DNA of 64,000 nucleotides, from positions 62,001 through 126,000 of the forward strand of contig CAXXSG010000013.1 in the NCBI GenBank assembly GCA_963665915.2, read 5' to 3'. The notes beneath the pieces were generated by a model, which saw nothing but the letters and a program-made list of their open reading frames with translations, ran no database searches and had not been told where the DNA came from. Numbering within the stretch: position 1 is the stretch's first letter; each line of letters starts with the position of its first letter. Source of the DNA: JAFGRU01 sp963665915 (GTDB lineage: Bacteria; Desulfobacterota; Desulfuromonadia; Desulfuromonadales; JAAYDE01). The translations under genes were made by a program, and so were the position numbers. Shown here in pieces: positions 61,207-64,000 of the stretch.

Positions 61207-62454
61207 TCATTGGTTCATATTATCGAGAAATTCCTGGTTGGTTTTCGCGTCAGCAAGTTTATCAAGCAAAAATTCCATGCTGTCCACCACATTCATCGAG
61301 GATAGCAACTTGCGCAGGAGCCAGATCCGCTGCAGATTGTTTGCGTTGACCAGCAGTTCCTCCCTCCGTGTTCCGGATTTGTTGATGTCAATAGCCGGGA
61401 AGGTCCGCTTATCCACCAGACGGCGGTCGAGTTGGAGTTCCATGTTGCCGGTCCCTTTGAACTCTTCGAAGATAACCTCATCCATCTTGCTGCCGGTATC
61501 AATCAGGGCCGTGGCAATAATGGTAAGGCTGCCCCCTTCCTCAATATTGCGAGCCGCCCCAAAAAACCGCTTGGGTTTATGCAGAGCATTGGAATCGACA
61601 CCACCGGAAAGAATTTTGCCGCTGGGAGGCACAACCGTGTTGTAAGCTCTGGCCAGACGGGTTATGGAGTCAAGGAGAATCACCACGTCTCGCTTGTGTT
61701 CGACCAGGCGCTTGGCTTTTTCAATGACCATCTCCGCTACCTGGACATGGCGGGTCGCCGGCTCATCGAAGGTTGAGGAAATCACTTCCCCTTTGACAGA
61801 TCGCTGCATATCCGTGACCTCCTCAGGACGTTCGTCGATCAGCAGAACGATCAGGTAGATCTCCGGATGATTGGCCGTAATGGAATTGGCAATATCCTGC
61901 AGGAGCATGGTCTTTCCGGTTCGGGGGGGAGCAACAATGAGACCGCGCTGTCCTTTGCCGATGGGAGCGGCCAGGTCCATGACCCGCATGGAAAGATTAT
62001 CCGGAGCGGATTCAAGAACAATGTGTTCCTGTGGATAGAGAGGAGTCAGGTTGTCAAAAAGGGTTTTGTCACGGATGACCGAAGGATTCTCAAAATTGAC
62101 ATCAGAGACTTTAAGGAGAGCAAAATACCGCTCGCCCTCTTTGGGAGGGCGAATCTGGCCGGATACCGTATCGCCGGTGCGCAGATTAAATCGCCTGATC
62201 TGGGATGGCGAGATATAAATATCATCGGGACCGGGAAGGTAGTTAGAATCGGGAGAGCGGAGGAAGCCGAAACCATCCGGCAGAATCTCAAGCACCCCTT
62301 CCCCGGTGATAGCACCATTTTTTTCCGCGGTGTTATTAAGGATGCTGAATATCAGGTCCTGTTTCCGCATTCCTGAAGCACCTTCAACGCCCAAATCCTT
62401 GGCAATGGAAGTCAGGTCAGTGATTTTCTTCTCTTTCAACTCTTTTAAGTTCAT
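61207..62454 (-). CDS. rho: Transcription termination factor Rho
   Basis: A 415-residue hexameric RNA helicase. The N-terminal MNLKELKEKKITDLTSIAKD and the RNA-binding cold-shock-like domain (GVLEILPDGFGFLRSPDSNY) are followed by Walker A IVAPPRTGKTMLLQDIANSI, the Q-loop and R-loop region (VVPPSGKILSGGVDSNALHK) and YIVLLIDERPEEVTDMQR-type Walker B (LIVLLIDERPEEVTDM). AAGGAG sets the ATG at 62454. Confidence 0.97.
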   Translation of the reverse strand: MNLKELKEKKITDLTSIAKDLGVEGASGMRKQDLIFSILNNTAEKNGAITGEGVLEILPDGFGFLRSPDSNYLPGPDDIYISPSQIRRFNLRTGDTVSGQIRPPKEGERYFALLKVSDVNFENPSVIRDKTLFDNLTPLYPQEHIVLESAPDNLSMRVMDLAAPIGKGQRGLIVAPPRTGKTMLLQDIANSITANHPEIYLIVLLIDERPEEVTDMQRSVKGEVISSTFDEPATRHVQVAEMVIEKAKRLVEHKRDVVILLDSITRLARAYNTVVPPSGKILSGGVDSNALHKPKRFFGAARNIEEGGSLTIIATALIDTGSKMDEVIFEEFKGTGNMELQLDRRLVDKRTFPAIDINKSGTRREELLVNANNLQRIWLLRKLLSSMNVVDSMEFLLDKLADAKTNQEFLDNMNQ

Positions 62455-63028
62455 GTTTTCTCCTTGGCCGAACTTTTTTTCAGGAATCATAAAAATGGGT
62501 TTGCATACGCTATCCAAGAGTGAAGTTGACGAAGCGGGTAGGTTTTCGGCCGATCAATCTGTTGGTTGCCATAAGGCAAAACGGCAGGATTTGGGAAGTG
62601 CTTCCTTCAAAGAACAGGGGAAGAACCGGAAAGCATTTGTGTGCCGGTCCTAACGTAGAATCAATTATTTTTATTTTTCCAAATATTAGTCTTTAAGGTT
62701 TGCAGCTGGTTTTGTCCGACAGGAGCCGTGAAAGGCTCAGTTTTCGGGAATTGGGGATATGTGGTCAGTTCCTTCTTTGGCCGAACTATTTACTATTTTT
62801 AATCAGATATGTCAATCCTTTAATTTCACCAGGGATCCGTTTAACGGATTTTATTCTCTCCGCTTGGGACGGAGAGCCATCCCCGGTTTACAGACCCATC
62901 AAATACCGGACGTGAAGAAATATGGGAATTGCCCTGCATCAAAGCAAGTTTACTGCCAGAAAAGAACCTCCTAAAACTTTTTCCGATATCACGTCATTTT
63001 TTCCGACAGGGTTTTGAAAGAAAGCCAA
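62455..63028. other. Intergenic region with paired hairpins
   Basis: No gene. Two short palindromes, ATCCGTTTAACGGAT (62835-62849) and CTCTCCGCTTGGGACGGAGAG-type (62856-62876, 7-bp stem), lie side by side between the lipoprotein gene and rho. They may end the lipoprotein transcript, but no T-run follows. Confidence 0.45.
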
Positions 63029-63808
63029 TTAAAAGCCGCTGAAAATACCCATCTTCAACTCTTTGCTGATACGATCAAAAAGTTTCTGGTAAGGCTCAGG
63101 ATATTTTTGGTCTTTCTGGATCAACCCGGAAGGCGCTTTCAAGGTTCTTTCAAGTCCTTCAAGGTCGACAAATTTGACTTTGACTTTGTTGGTTTTATTA
63201 TAATGGGCCTCATCAAAGTCAGGATATTGAAGAGTCAGAAAAGCTTCCCCGGCTGCACCCTTTTTTTCCCACACAATCTGACCTGAAGGGAGGACCACGT
63301 AAGCATTCTCAATAATCACATTGTATTCGCTTTCGAGATAATTGAGGTGAGTCCGGTCCCAACGTTTTTGCGGCAACATAATACCATGAAGAATGACCAC
63401 CAGATAGGCGTCCACAAGATTTTTTTCGGATAGGCCTGTCAAAAACCCGGCATTAAATGCATAGCGTCTCTCAAGACCATTCTTGCTGGCCTGAAACTCA
63501 GTGCTCCTGACCAGACCGCTAAAAAGGGCGTCGGGCTCTCCCGGCACATGACGGACATCAAAATAGTGTTTCTGCTGCTTGAGCTGGGCAATCAAATAGC
63601 CGGTCTTGCCCCTGTTATTCTCCTTGATCAGGCTCAAAAGCCTGTTTTTTTCAGGATGCGTTATTTCCGAGCCGCCATCAACCAGCAAAGGTAGAACCCC
63701 CAGGGTCTTGACCTTCTGGGCATACTCCTCTTTGGAAATATTAAAGGATTTCCCTCCACAACCGACAATAAAAACAGCCGCCAGCATGATAATGGCAATC
63801 CGACGCAT
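63029..63808 (-). CDS. Lipoprotein of unknown function
   Basis: A 259-residue exported lipoprotein: a signal peptide MRRIAIIMLAAVFIVGCGGK with lipobox IVGC. The body (KTLGVLPLLVDGGSEITHPE, NLVDAYLVVILHGIMLPQKR, VVLPSGQIVWEKKGAAGEAF) resembles the group of DUF799/GNA1162-like curli-related lipoproteins only in layout. GAGCG precedes the ATG. Role unknown. Confidence 0.75.
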   Translation of the reverse strand: MRRIAIIMLAAVFIVGCGGKSFNISKEEYAQKVKTLGVLPLLVDGGSEITHPEKNRLLSLIKENNRGKTGYLIAQLKQQKHYFDVRHVPGEPDALFSGLVRSTEFQASKNGLERRYAFNAGFLTGLSEKNLVDAYLVVILHGIMLPQKRWDRTHLNYLESEYNVIIENAYVVLPSGQIVWEKKGAAGEAFLTLQYPDFDEAHYNKTNKVKVKFVDLEGLERTLKAPSGLIQKDQKYPEPYQKLFDRISKELKMGIFSGF

Positions 63809-64000
63809 ACGCTCCTCCCGGCACCCTGTGCCTGTAACATCTTTAAATTATAACTTTTTTGGGATACCTGCCGAAATTCAATGGAAAGATTATATTTATC
63901 CTAGCATAAAACTGCGGGAATATTTTTAAAAAAGTTTAAATTTCAGAAAGCATCGAGTTTTTTCTTTTCCCATATCCTTTCACCGGCTATGTGAGGGTTT
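63809..64000. other. AT-rich non-coding end of the window
   Basis: Upstream region of the lipoprotein gene. No further gene can be supported before the window ends. Confidence 0.4.

Overview
The window looks like a chromosomal segment from an anaerobic delta-type proteobacterium, most plausibly of the Desulfuromonadales (Geobacter/Desulfuromonas relatives). This is inferred from the gene families and their order: rho-rpmE-thyX-prfA-prmC-murA-hisGDBHAFE-cvpA-mutS2-dnaG-rpoD-tRNA, then a Nif3 protein, a CT398-type zinc ribbon and rnpB. An orange-protein (ORP)-type NifX/MinD cluster, a trypanosomal/clade-X-type phosphofructokinase and a GSU3473-like mini-protein fit the same picture. No database search was possible, so genus-level placement is open.

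Layout. 0.4-4.5 kb: a four-gene plus-strand operon for an envelope transport system (LolD/MacB-like ATPase, FtsX-type permease, LolA-like periplasmic protein, outer-membrane barrel). 4.5-7.2 kb: small and hypothetical genes, an htpX remnant and an acyl-CoA thioesterase. 7.25-10.1 kb: a compact triad of a RimB-like retropepsin-fold protein, RimK fused to a TrkA-C/RCK_C domain, and an aspartoacylase-like deacylase. 10.3-19.7 kb: an accessory stretch with every gene on the plus strand and many dispersed repeats. It carries an Asp/Glu racemase, a STAS-like protein, a decapitated gene, a haem-binding protein, a rhombotarget lipoprotein with its rhombosortase, a ferritin-like protein, an F420-hydrogenase-beta/polysaccharide-pyruvyl-transferase pair, an orphan SLATT protein and an FMN reductase. 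Three modules here are bracketed by direct repeats of three different families, and two genes have C-termini encoded by the repeats.

19.8-25.8 kb: uracil salvage (upp-uraA, minus strand), a secreted CARDB-like protein, a small membrane protein, a QueG-like iron-sulfur protein, a second STAS-like protein and an EamA transporter. 25.9-32.5 kb (minus strand): three NifX-like proteins, two ferredoxin-bearing MinD-type ATPases, FmdB, TrmO and DUF5320 genes beside a PAS/sigma-54 activator. This resembles the sigma-54-controlled ORP locus of Desulfovibrio, and a plausible -24/-12 element precedes its main operon. A 162-bp inverted repeat at 7.1 and 30.8 kb brackets almost the whole accessory half.

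32.7-44.8 kb: housekeeping and hypothetical genes (secreted MBL-fold protein, DUF2238, Nudix, Bax-inhibitor-1, FAH, NYN/OST-HTH, Pfk, SprA-like metalloprotease, HIT, GSU3473-like) and rnpB. 44.9-62.5 kb: the dense core cluster, minus strand. In it hisA is split by a single-base frameshift in a G5 tract. 63.0-63.8 kb: a lipoprotein. I saw no rRNA, CRISPR array, integrase, transposase or phage genes.
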